Positions 1 to 5,154 of a DNA stretch of 14,085 bases are shown here, in pieces. The position numbers and the translations under genes were made by a program. Within the stretch, counting starts at the first letter, position 1, and the number at the start of each line of letters is the position of its first letter. Under the pieces are notes generated by a model, which was given only the letters and a program-made list of their open reading frames with translations, was not told the DNA's origin and ran no database searches. This DNA is from an uncultured Desulfovibrio sp. (GTDB lineage Bacteria > Desulfobacterota > Desulfovibrionia > Desulfovibrionales > Desulfovibrionaceae). Location: the NCBI GenBank assembly GCA_900550745.1, contig URTO01000011.1, positions 1 through 14,085 on the forward strand, written 5' to 3'.

Positions 1-39
1 GTACTATGGAGATAAAACAACCATAAACAATACAAAGCC
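1..39 (-). repeat. Truncated MITE-like element (copy 3, cut by window edge)
   Basis: Read on the minus strand, these 39 bases match the left end of the complete copies at 236-396 and 4004-4165, with about eight mismatches and one gap. The shared blocks include TGGTTGTTT and ATCTCCA in the same order and spacing. The element ends at 39 with GGCTTTGT (minus strand), against GGCTCTGT in the other copies. The rest of the element would lie to the left of the window. Its outer flank (40-47) is a T/C tract like the flank of copy 2. Being more diverged than the other two copies, it may be older. The assignment rests on alignment by eye only. Confidence 0.7.
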
Positions 40-235
40 TTTCTCTTTATCAACCGTAAACTTGAACAGATCCGTAAAATAAAGACACAACCTAAGAACA
101 TCAATCAGTTATTGTGGCAGGGGGCTTTCTCATCGCCTTCCCTTATTCTAAAAATGCCTCTTGTACTGCTGCCGTACTCCTCTCTGCCTTATGTTTTAGG
201 CTACTCCATAGGAAATGTTGATGCTTTATTTTTTT

Positions 236-396
236 GGCTCTGTCATAGTATGAGGTTGCTTCATCTCCACAGTGCGGTGAAAATACAGACTTTTTCTCCG
301 ATTTTCCCCTTGGCTGGATTCACTAATAAGGCATTTTTCCGGTTATCCCTTTGGATCTTCAAGGAAAAAGCATCAATCATTTTCTATAACACAGCC
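236..396 (+). mobile_element. MITE-like element, copy 1 (161 bp)
   Basis: This 161-bp stretch matches 4004-4165 with about 20 substitutions and one single-base gap, roughly 87% identity. It starts with GGCTCTGTCATAG and ends with CTATAACACAGCC. The reverse complement of the end matches the start at 11 of 13 positions, so the element has terminal inverted repeats. It encodes no protein, so if mobile it depends on a transposase supplied in trans. No convincing target duplication is visible here: the flanking octamers are ATTTTTTT and TGTTTTAC. Sharp similarity edges at the inverted repeats in two unrelated locations support a mobile origin. The parent insertion-sequence family was not identified. 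Confidence 0.8.
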
Positions 397-505
397 TGTT
401 TTACACTTAATTATTTGAAACTATTGAAAATAATATTTTGTGACTTGGAAAGAATAGTTAGATAATTTCAATAGATTATATCTAGTTGACGACACGGCCC
501 AGAAC

Positions 506-539
506 AAAGGCCGCCCCTGAGAGATCAGGAGCGGCCTTT
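506..539 (-). terminator. Intrinsic terminator downstream of tpx
   Basis: A 9-bp perfect stem (AAAGGCCGC at 506-514 with GCGGCCTTT at 531-539) continues past one mismatch into 5 more pairs (516-520 with 525-529) and closes on a GAGA loop. On the minus strand the stem ends in CCTTTGTTCT, a modest T-rich tail. It lies about 80 bases beyond the tpx stop codon and is the only strong hairpin there. Confidence 0.7.
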
Positions 540-616
540 GCCGTATCATCCGGCAGGTCTCGGAAGGAAGGAAAGGGAGACCCGGCGGGGAGGCTGGTTC
601 ACGCCTTTTGGCGGAA

Positions 617-1141
617 CTATTTTTCAAGGCAGGCTTTCACGGCCTCAAGAGCGGCTTCAAAATCGACGTCGTGGGTGACTTCCTTGACGAGCTGCTCGTA
701 GGCGATGACGCCGTCGGCGCAGATGACGAACACGGCGCGGCTGAGGAGGCGGAGTTCCTTGATGGCGACGCCATAGGCCGTACCGAAGGAAAGGTCGCGG
801 TGGTCGGAGAGGGTTTCGACGGCATCGACCCCGGCGGCCCCGCACCAACGGGTCTGGGCGAAGGGGAGGTCGCAGCTGATGGTCAGGATGCGGACGTTGT
901 CGGAAAGCTTGGCGGCTTCGGCATTGAAACGGCGGGTCTGCATGTCGCAGACGGGCGTGTCGAGGGAAGGAACCACGCTGATGACCAGCACCTTGCCCTT
1001 GTAGTCGGCCAGCGTGCGCGGGGTGAGATCATTGGCCAGCACGGAGAAGTCCGGGGCCGCTTCGCCGACGGAAACGCCCTTGCCGAGAAGGGTCAGGGGA
1101 TTGCCTTGGAAAGTGATGATGCCGGTGCGTTCCTCAATCAT
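617..1141 (-). CDS. tpx: Thiol peroxidase (atypical 2-Cys peroxiredoxin, Tpx)
   Basis: A 174-residue protein close to the usual ~168 residues of bacterial Tpx. It reduces hydrogen and organic peroxides at the expense of thioredoxin, in the cytoplasm or periplasm depending on the species. No signal peptide is seen here. The peroxidatic cysteine is C65 in SLDTPVCD. The resolving cysteine is C100 in the family motif DLPFAQxRxC (91-100). An extra cysteine, C90, sits ten residues before the resolving one. The start is the ATG at 1141 because GGAGG lies six bases upstream. A longer reading frame exists upstream, but it lacks a ribosome-binding site and family similarity. It stands alone between a promoter-like sequence and a terminator. 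Oxidative-stress defence fits an anaerobe exposed to oxygen or sulfite radicals. Confidence 0.96.
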   Translation of the reverse strand: MIEERTGIITFQGNPLTLLGKGVSVGEAAPDFSVLANDLTPRTLADYKGKVLVISVVPSLDTPVCDMQTRRFNAEAAKLSDNVRILTISCDLPFAQTRWCGAAGVDAVETLSDHRDLSFGTAYGVAIKELRLLSRAVFVICADGVIAYEQLVKEVTHDVDFEAALEAVKACLEK

Positions 1142-1200
1142 AATAAGCCTCCATCCCCCAAAAAGCGGGAGCGTAGCGTTGTTCTGTGATGTAGGAAATA

Positions 1201-1229
1201 AGAGTACCCCAAACCTGATGGCCTGTAAA
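1201..1229 (-). promoter_or_regulatory. Putative sigma70-type promoter of tpx
   Basis: On the minus strand TTTACA (1224-1229) lies 17 bases before TACTCT (1201-1206), giving a leader of about 50 bases before the tpx ATG. The -35 is a 5/6 match; the -10 is weak. Just upstream on the same strand are a 7-bp inverted repeat (CCTGATT at 1241-1247 with AATCAGG at 1255-1261) and an overlapping GGGAT-N5-ATCCC repeat (1261-1275). Either could be an operator for a peroxide- or redox-responsive regulator, which is inference. Confidence 0.4.
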
Positions 1230-1392
1230 TAGAAATAATTCCTGATTAGAAGAAAATCAGGGGATATATCATCCCGCCTTCCTTTGGGATGCGCGCAGCG
1301 GCGGCCCGTCGGCAAAAGGAGGCGGCGGCTGGAAAGCGCAGCGCAACGGGTGGATAAGATTACAAGTACGCGGGAAGGAAACCCCGCAGAGA

Positions 1393-1422
1393 GGGAGGCG
1401 CGTGGCTCGGAAAGCGCCTCCC
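1393..1422 (-). terminator. Terminator-like hairpin after dsrN
   Basis: GGGAGGCGC (1393-1401) pairs perfectly with GCGCCTCCC (1414-1422) around a 12-base loop, starting ten bases past the dsrN stop. The minus-strand tail is TCTCTGC, only partly T-rich, so termination may be incomplete or the hairpin may mainly stabilise the 3' end. Confidence 0.55.
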
Positions 1423-1431
1423 CCTTGGAGA

Positions 1432-3132
1432 TCATCCGTTCTTTCGGCAGGCCGCGACGAAACGGGCGGCCCAGTGCGGGACGGCTGGCGCAAAGAGGTG
1501 CGTATACGCCGCGAAGGTGTTGCGGACAAGGAGCCCGTCGCGGCTTTTGAGCTTGTCCGGGCCTTCCGTCGCAAGCCCCTTGGCGCGGTGCCCCGGCCCG
1601 GACATGCCCACGCCGGGCGAGAGGCGCAGGGTCGGCTCAAGCTCCCCAAGCGCGACGCAGCGGGAATAGTGGAACTCGTGCCCGCGCAGAAGGGCGCCTA
1701 CCGGATGGAACGGGTTTTCGGCCTCCACGGTGGCCTCCACATAGCCGAGGCCCTGCGGACGCTGGCAGAACTCCGCCCGTGCCGGGAAAATCCCGGTCAT
1801 GGGGTACAGTTTCCCGTTGATCTGCAACTCCTGGCACAGAACCATAAATCCGCCGCACTCGGCATAGATGGGCATGCCGCGCATGGAGTATTCCCGGATT
1901 TCCGCCAGATGCGGGGAATCCGTGAGGCGTTCCGGAACCATTTCAGGGAACCCGCCGCCGAGATAGAGCCCGTCAAGGCGCTCGCCGGGCCACGGTTCCG
2001 GCGAGAGCAGGCTCAGCTCGACGAGTTCGGCTCCGACACGGCGCAGGGCCTCAAAATTTTCCTCATAATAGAACCACAGGGCCGCATCCCGTACGAAGCC
2101 GATGGTCACGGGAGAAGCGGACGGAAGGCCGGAATGAAGCAGCGCTGATGCGGACGCTTCCAGAGCTCCGGCTGGTTCCGATGGGTGCGAGGGGACGGAA
2201 GGCGCGCTTTCGGCGGATTTTCGTCCATGCGGTGCATCATTGGGGAGTGTCCTCCCCATATCGGCCTCCCCAACCGTGGCATCGGCACACTGGGGGGCGT
2301 TGCCGGGGCCTTTCCCGATGTTGTCCGCTTCCCGGAAAGCGGCGTTTTCTTCTCCCCTTCCTCCCCTTTCTTTTTCTTCTTCCCAGAAGGGTTCGACGTC
2401 CCGCAGATCGGGGGCGGAACGGGCGAGGCGCAGGGCCGCATCAACATCCATATGGCTTTCAATAAGCCCGGCAAGGGAATCAAGGGCGGCGAGCAGGGAG
2501 GCCCGGCCCGGCGCGTCCGGGGTTTCGTCGTGCATGGAGACGAGCCCCATGTGCCGTTCGGGGATGGGGTTTTCGGCAAGCCGGGGGATTTCTCCGAGGA
2601 CGGGGATGCCGGTGTACGTTTCGATGCTCTGCCGGATGAGGGCGGCGTGCCGTGAGGACGCCACACGGTTGAGGACGACGCCGGCGAGGTTGACGGGCTC
2701 GAAGCGGGCCAGCCCGGCAATGACCGCGGCGGCGGTGCGGGTCATCTTGGTGACCGTGAGGGTAAGCAGGACGGGTGCGCCGAGGGCGCGGGCGAGGGCC
2801 GCGGTGGAGCAGCTTCCCTGCACGTCACGCCCGTCGTACAGGCCCCGGTTGCCTTCAATGACGGCAAGGTCGGCGTCGTCGAATGAGGAGCGGAAAAGCG
2901 CACGCAGCCGGGCATCCGTCAAAAAGAAGGGATCAAGGTTGGTCGGCGTGCGCCCGGAGGCGAGGCCGAGCCATGCGGCGTCAATGTAGTCCGGGCCCTT
3001 CTTGCAGGGTTTGACGCGGAAGCCGCGAAGCGTCAGGGCGCGGACGAGGCCGAGCGAGAGGAGTGTTTTTCCGCCGCCCCCGGAAAGGCCGGAGACGACG
3101 AGGCGGGGGGCCGTGAAAGTCGGTGTGATCAT
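1432..3132 (-). CDS. dsrN: DsrN-type cobyrinate/sirohaem a,c-diamide synthase (CbiA/CobB family)
   Basis: A 566-residue glutamine-dependent amidotransferase. The N-terminal ATP-binding domain shows a P-loop, GLSGGGGKT (15-23), and the family motif KKGPDYID (44-51). The C-terminal class I amidotransferase domain carries the nucleophilic cysteine C426 in YAECGGFM, with GHEFHYS (484-490) and AAYTHLF (541-547) further on. In sulfur-cycle bacteria a member of this family, DsrN, is thought to amidate sirohaem to siroamide for DsrAB, and in Desulfovibrio it follows dsrABD. The same strand and closeness to dsrA/dsrB favour DsrN over cobalamin-pathway CbiA, but sequence alone cannot exclude the latter. 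Its ATG overlaps the stop of the preceding small membrane protein gene (ATGA), implying translational coupling. Odd: a ~90-residue charged, low-complexity insert (about 250-340) between the domains makes it about 100 residues longer than usual. Confidence 0.87.
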   Translation of the reverse strand: MITPTFTAPRLVVSGLSGGGGKTLLSLGLVRALTLRGFRVKPCKKGPDYIDAAWLGLASGRTPTNLDPFFLTDARLRALFRSSFDDADLAVIEGNRGLYDGRDVQGSCSTAALARALGAPVLLTLTVTKMTRTAAAVIAGLARFEPVNLAGVVLNRVASSRHAALIRQSIETYTGIPVLGEIPRLAENPIPERHMGLVSMHDETPDAPGRASLLAALDSLAGLIESHMDVDAALRLARSAPDLRDVEPFWEEEKERGGRGEENAAFREADNIGKGPGNAPQCADATVGEADMGRTLPNDAPHGRKSAESAPSVPSHPSEPAGALEASASALLHSGLPSASPVTIGFVRDAALWFYYEENFEALRRVGAELVELSLLSPEPWPGERLDGLYLGGGFPEMVPERLTDSPHLAEIREYSMRGMPIYAECGGFMVLCQELQINGKLYPMTGIFPARAEFCQRPQGLGYVEATVEAENPFHPVGALLRGHEFHYSRCVALGELEPTLRLSPGVGMSGPGHRAKGLATEGPDKLKSRDGLLVRNTFAAYTHLFAPAVPHWAARFVAACRKNG

Positions 3133-3560
3133 GCGTTGTTCCGGGAGGGCGGGAGCTTGAGGGCGGCCCGCGCTTCATCAAGGTTGGCGGAGGCGGCGGG
3201 CAGGGCGTAGCTCTGCCTGAGCCGTTCCGTGGTGTGGATGCGGTTGGCGTGCGTGGTGATGGGCAGCGTTCCGCAAACGCACGGGAACCCTAGGATCAGG
3301 AGGAAAAGCACAAAAAGGGGGATGTCCGCGCCGGGGAAAGGGGCGAGAAGGATTTTCCGGGCATCGGGAAACAGCAGAAGCACGGGGGGAAGCAGCACAA
3401 AACCGATCAGGGGCGTCAGCGCGGCGAGGAACAGCCGGGTGTTGCCCCTCCTGAGGCAGAAACCGAAGGAACGAAGCGTTTCCCCGCTGAATCCGTAGTA
3501 TCCCGCCGTTTCCTTGCCCGTGTAGGGATGCCGCAGCAGGATGCAGCTATCGGCGGCCAT
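3129..3560 (-). CDS. Small two-span membrane protein, paralogue C (coupled to dsrN)
   Basis: A 143-residue protein with an N-terminal motif LLRHPYTGKETAGYYGFS (8-25) shared with the genes at 3547-3987 and 4737-5033. Two hydrophobic segments follow (about 42-64 and 80-98), then a soluble tail with NRIHT and LDEARAALKL. The layout resembles the HrgC/DUF2628-like small membrane proteins, but no function is established and the match is from memory. The ATG at 3560 is chosen because GGGAGG lies five bases upstream and its N-terminus aligns with the paralogues. The gene overlaps the end of the preceding paralogue by 14 bases and the dsrN start by four (ATGA), so all three are probably translated as a coupled unit. 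Compared with paralogue A the FSWTTLFF stretch has decayed to FSGETLRS. Confidence 0.75.
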   Translation of the reverse strand: MAADSCILLRHPYTGKETAGYYGFSGETLRSFGFCLRRGNTRLFLAALTPLIGFVLLPPVLLLFPDARKILLAPFPGADIPLFVLFLLILGFPCVCGTLPITTHANRIHTTERLRQSYALPAASANLDEARAALKLPPSRNNA

Positions 3561-3987
3561 CGGGGCCTCCCGGAAGGTTGAGCGCGATCCGGGCTTCCTT
3601 CTCATTGATCGCGGGGACGATTTCGTAGCCTTCGTCCAGCAGCCTGCGCGTATATCGCCGGTTGCAGGAGAAGGAGATCAGGGTGTTCTGAAGCAGCAGC
3701 CCAACGAGGCCCAGCATGGCTATTAAAGCGTGCCCCGAAATCATGAGGCCACCCAGGGGAACTTCCGTACCGTCGAGCAATTCCGAGAGCGCAGGCACGC
3801 CGAAAAAGAGGCCGAACACGATGAGGATCGCAGCCGGGGAGATAATGTATTCCATGCCCCCGGAGGGGGCCCCGCGTTTGAACCAGACGAACCCCAAGGT
3901 TCGGAAGCTGTCCCAACTGAATCCGTAATATCCCTTTGTTTCCTTGCCTGTATGGGGGTGCCGCAGCAGAATGTAGTTATCGGACAT
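3547..3987 (-). CDS. Small two-span membrane protein, paralogue B (MITE in its leader)
   Basis: A 146-residue protein. Its N-terminus, LLRHPHTGKETKGYYGFSW (7-25), is nearly identical to that of the next gene. Hydrophobic segments lie at about 48-70 and 78-104. The C-terminal motif CNRRYTRRLLDEGYE (108-122) matches NRVYTTRLLERGY in the gene at 4737-5033. The family looks HrgC/DUF2628-like, with unknown function. The ATG at 3987 is preferred over an in-frame ATG at 4038 inside the adjacent MITE, because only the former aligns with the paralogues. The ribosome-binding site is weak: AGAG ten bases upstream, in the left copy of the target duplication made by the MITE. The 3' end overlaps the following paralogue by 14 bases, so translation is probably coupled on towards dsrN. 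Confidence 0.78.
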   Translation of the reverse strand: MSDNYILLRHPHTGKETKGYYGFSWDSFRTLGFVWFKRGAPSGGMEYIISPAAILIVFGLFFGVPALSELLDGTEVPLGGLMISGHALIAMLGLVGLLLQNTLISFSCNRRYTRRLLDEGYEIVPAINEKEARIALNLPGGPDGRR

Positions 3988-3995
3988 CGCAGGTT

Positions 3996-4003
3996 TTCTC
4001 TTT
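3996..4003 (-). promoter_or_regulatory. Target duplication / degraded Shine-Dalgarno of paralogue B
   Basis: The minus strand reads AAAGAGAA, ending eight bases before the ATG at 3987. The octamer on the other side of the MITE (4166-4173) reads AAGGAGAA on the minus strand, identical but for one base. AAGGAG is a strong Shine-Dalgarno core. The simplest reading is that the MITE inserted into the ribosome-binding site and duplicated it, and that the gene-proximal copy then lost one G (or had the weaker form from the start). Confidence 0.6.
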
Positions 4004-4165
4004 GGCTCTGTTATAGTGTGTGGTTGTTTCATCTCCACAGTGCGGTGAAAATACAGCCTTTTTCTCCGGTTTTCCCCTTGGCGGGAACCACGGCTAAGGC
4101 ATTTTATCGGCTAATCCTTTGGAACTTCAAGGAAAAAAGCATCAACCGTTTTCTATAACACAGCC
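4004..4165 (+). mobile_element. MITE-like element, copy 2 (162 bp)
   Basis: About 87% identical to 236-396, with sharp edges. The left end GGCTCTGTTATAG and the reverse complement of the right end, GGCTGTGTTATAG, match at 12 of 13 positions. Similarity resumes a few bases further in (GGTTG in both ends), so the inverted repeat may extend to about 23 bases. Flanking octamers TTCTCTTT (3996-4003) and TTCTCCTT (4166-4173) differ at one position, consistent with an 8-bp target duplication. No coding capacity. Insertion-sequence families that duplicate 8 bp, such as IS6 or IS1595, are possible parents, but the family is not determined. This is the most convincing copy because it has both inverted repeats and a target duplication. 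Confidence 0.86.
4101..4130 (-). promoter_or_regulatory. Possible outward promoter inside MITE copy 2
   Basis: On the minus strand TTGAAG (4125-4130) and TAAAAT (4101-4106, a 5/6 match to the -10 consensus) are 18 bases apart and point at the gene at 3547-3987. Copy 1 has AAAAAT at the equivalent -10 place, so the signal is better in this copy. If active, it would drive both small membrane protein genes and dsrN. This is inference from consensus matching alone. Confidence 0.35.
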
Positions 4166-4736
4166 TTCTCCTTATGTTTTGGCGTACTGGGCTTTCCCCC
4201 TCTGCCGCCGGGAAACCCTTCGTGGCCTGCGCAGCGCCGCGTACGGCTGGCGTTGATGACGGACGGGAGGCGGCCCGTTCCATTGGAAGGGGAGGGCTTC
4301 CATGCTGTGGATATCCGCATGCTTCGGCAGCCCCGTGCCGCCGAGAGGGCTGGGGTGGGTTTCGCAGGCGCGGACGGGACAATCATGCCGGAGGGGCGGC
4401 GTGCCGGGCGGATAGGGCCGTGAGTGCGGAAAAAGCCGGGGTATGCCGGAGCCGGGCAAGGCCAGCCGCACGCGCCGCCGCATGGAAGGGGGCCTCGCCG
4501 CCATTTTGTCCATGCAGGATTGCGAAGCCAGCAAGGGGTTCCCCGTGTCTGCCGAGCCCCGCAAGGGCTTCGCCGGAACGGGGGGAGCAGCAAAGGGAGG
4601 CCGAGGCGGGAATGGGTGGGATGTGCCGCCCGGCGTCGCGCGGAACGGGACGGATCGGGTAGCCGGGCCGGGCTTTGCTGTCCGTCCGGGCGGATGGAAC
4701 CGGCGGGGATGCGGCGTCACGGGCGCGTCCTTGGCT
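4166..4736. other. GC-rich stretch without a recognisable gene
   Basis: About 570 bases between the MITE and the gene at 4737. Reading frames are open in several frames, but their translations are rich in P, R, G and A, show no known domain, and lack convincing ribosome-binding sites. An inverted repeat, GCGAAGCC (4522-4529) with GGCTTCGC (4566-4573), encloses the self-complementary GGGGTTCCCC (4535-4544). On the minus strand a frame ends in TAA overlapping the AAGGAG next to the MITE, the arrangement expected if a gene once ended just before paralogue B. I cannot tell decayed gene from ordinary intergenic DNA. Confidence 0.45.
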
Positions 4737-5033
4737 CTACTCGTGTATGCCCAGCACGCGCTTGGCTTCCCGGACTTTCTCAGGATCGTCGTCGAAGACG
4801 TAGCCGCGTTCCAACAGGCGCGTGGTGTAGACGCGGTTGTAGAGAAAGGCCCAGATGAGCGCGACGAGCCAGAAAGAGGAGGCGCTGAGGAGCAGCACGA
4901 GCACCCCGGTAAGGAGGTCGCCACGGAATATGGCGGGAAACCCGCTGAAAAACAGCGTCGTCCAACTGAATCCGTAAAATCCGGTTGTGATGACGCCGGA
5001 CTGTGCGTGCCTGAGCCGAATGTTCTGGGCCAT
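4737..5033 (-). CDS. Small HrgC/DUF2628-like membrane protein, paralogue A
   Basis: A 98-residue protein. It begins IRLRHAQSGVITTGFYGFSW (5-24) and continues TTLFFSGFPAIFRGD (25-39), a pattern I associate with HrgC/DUF2628-like small membrane proteins. One long or two short hydrophobic spans follow (about 41-65). It ends with NRVYTTRLLERGYVFDDD (66-83), the motif shared with the gene at 3547-3987. It is the most canonical of the three paralogues in the window, and the other two look diverged and enlarged. Function unknown. The ATG at 5033 is preceded only by a weak GGGGGA. It lies 12 bases beyond the T-tract of the dsr terminator, so it would be expressed by read-through or from a promoter hidden in the terminator region. 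Confidence 0.78.
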   Translation of the reverse strand: MAQNIRLRHAQSGVITTGFYGFSWTTLFFSGFPAIFRGDLLTGVLVLLLSASSFWLVALIWAFLYNRVYTTRLLERGYVFDDDPEKVREAKRVLGIHE

Positions 5034-5045
5034 GCCGTCCCCCGG

Positions 5046-5076
5046 AAAAGAAAAGGGAAGGAATCGCTTCCTTCCC
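5046..5076 (-). terminator. dsrA-dsrB/D operon terminator, distal hairpin
   Basis: GGGAAGGAA (5055-5063) pairs perfectly with TTCCTTCCC (5068-5076) around the loop TCGC. On the minus strand the stem is followed at once by TTTTCTTTT (5054-5046), a classical Rho-independent terminator for leftward transcription coming from dsrB/D. Confidence 0.85.
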
Positions 5077-5083
5077 TCAAAAG

Positions 5084-5117
5084 CCCTCCCGTGCCCGCTA
5101 GATCGGGAACGGGAGGG
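5084..5117 (-). terminator. dsrA-dsrB/D operon terminator, proximal hairpin
   Basis: CCCTCCCGTGCCCG (5084-5097) pairs with CGGGAACGGGAGGG (5104-5117) with one mismatch in 14 and a six-base loop. The minus-strand tail is CTTTTG. It begins about 40 bases after the dsrB/D stop codon and immediately precedes the second terminator hairpin. A smaller imperfect hairpin lies between it and the stop (about 5123-5143). Confidence 0.75.
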
Positions 5118-5154
5118 AAAGCCGCGGGAGAAAGCTCCCCCGCAGCCGTTAAGA

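Larger units (their letters stand above)
1..505. other. AT-rich intergenic region with mobile repeats
   Basis: No convincing gene was found. The only sizeable reading frame (112-465, plus) runs straight through the repeat element and has neither a ribosome-binding site nor a recognisable sequence. The stretch is much richer in A/T than the rest of the window. It holds a cut-off repeat copy at 1-39 and a full copy at 236-396. A small AT-rich inverted repeat (410-416 with 428-434) lies just to the right of the full copy. The high AT content and repeat load suggest a tolerated landing zone between transcription units. Confidence 0.6.

Noticed and set aside
112..465. A 117-residue plus-strand frame in the AT-rich left region
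   Set aside because: It reads through the MITE copy at 236-396, has no ribosome-binding site, and its sequence reflects AT-rich non-coding DNA.
3985..4038. An alternative start for paralogue B at 4038, inside the MITE
   Set aside because: The 17 extra residues would be encoded by the mobile element and have no counterpart in the two paralogues. The spacing of GGAG to that ATG is too short for a ribosome-binding site.
185..4190. A second similarity between 190-208 and 4171-4188 (both contain CCTTATGTTTT)
   Set aside because: It lies on opposite sides of the two MITE copies, is only 11 identical bases with gapped similarity beyond, and is compatible with chance.
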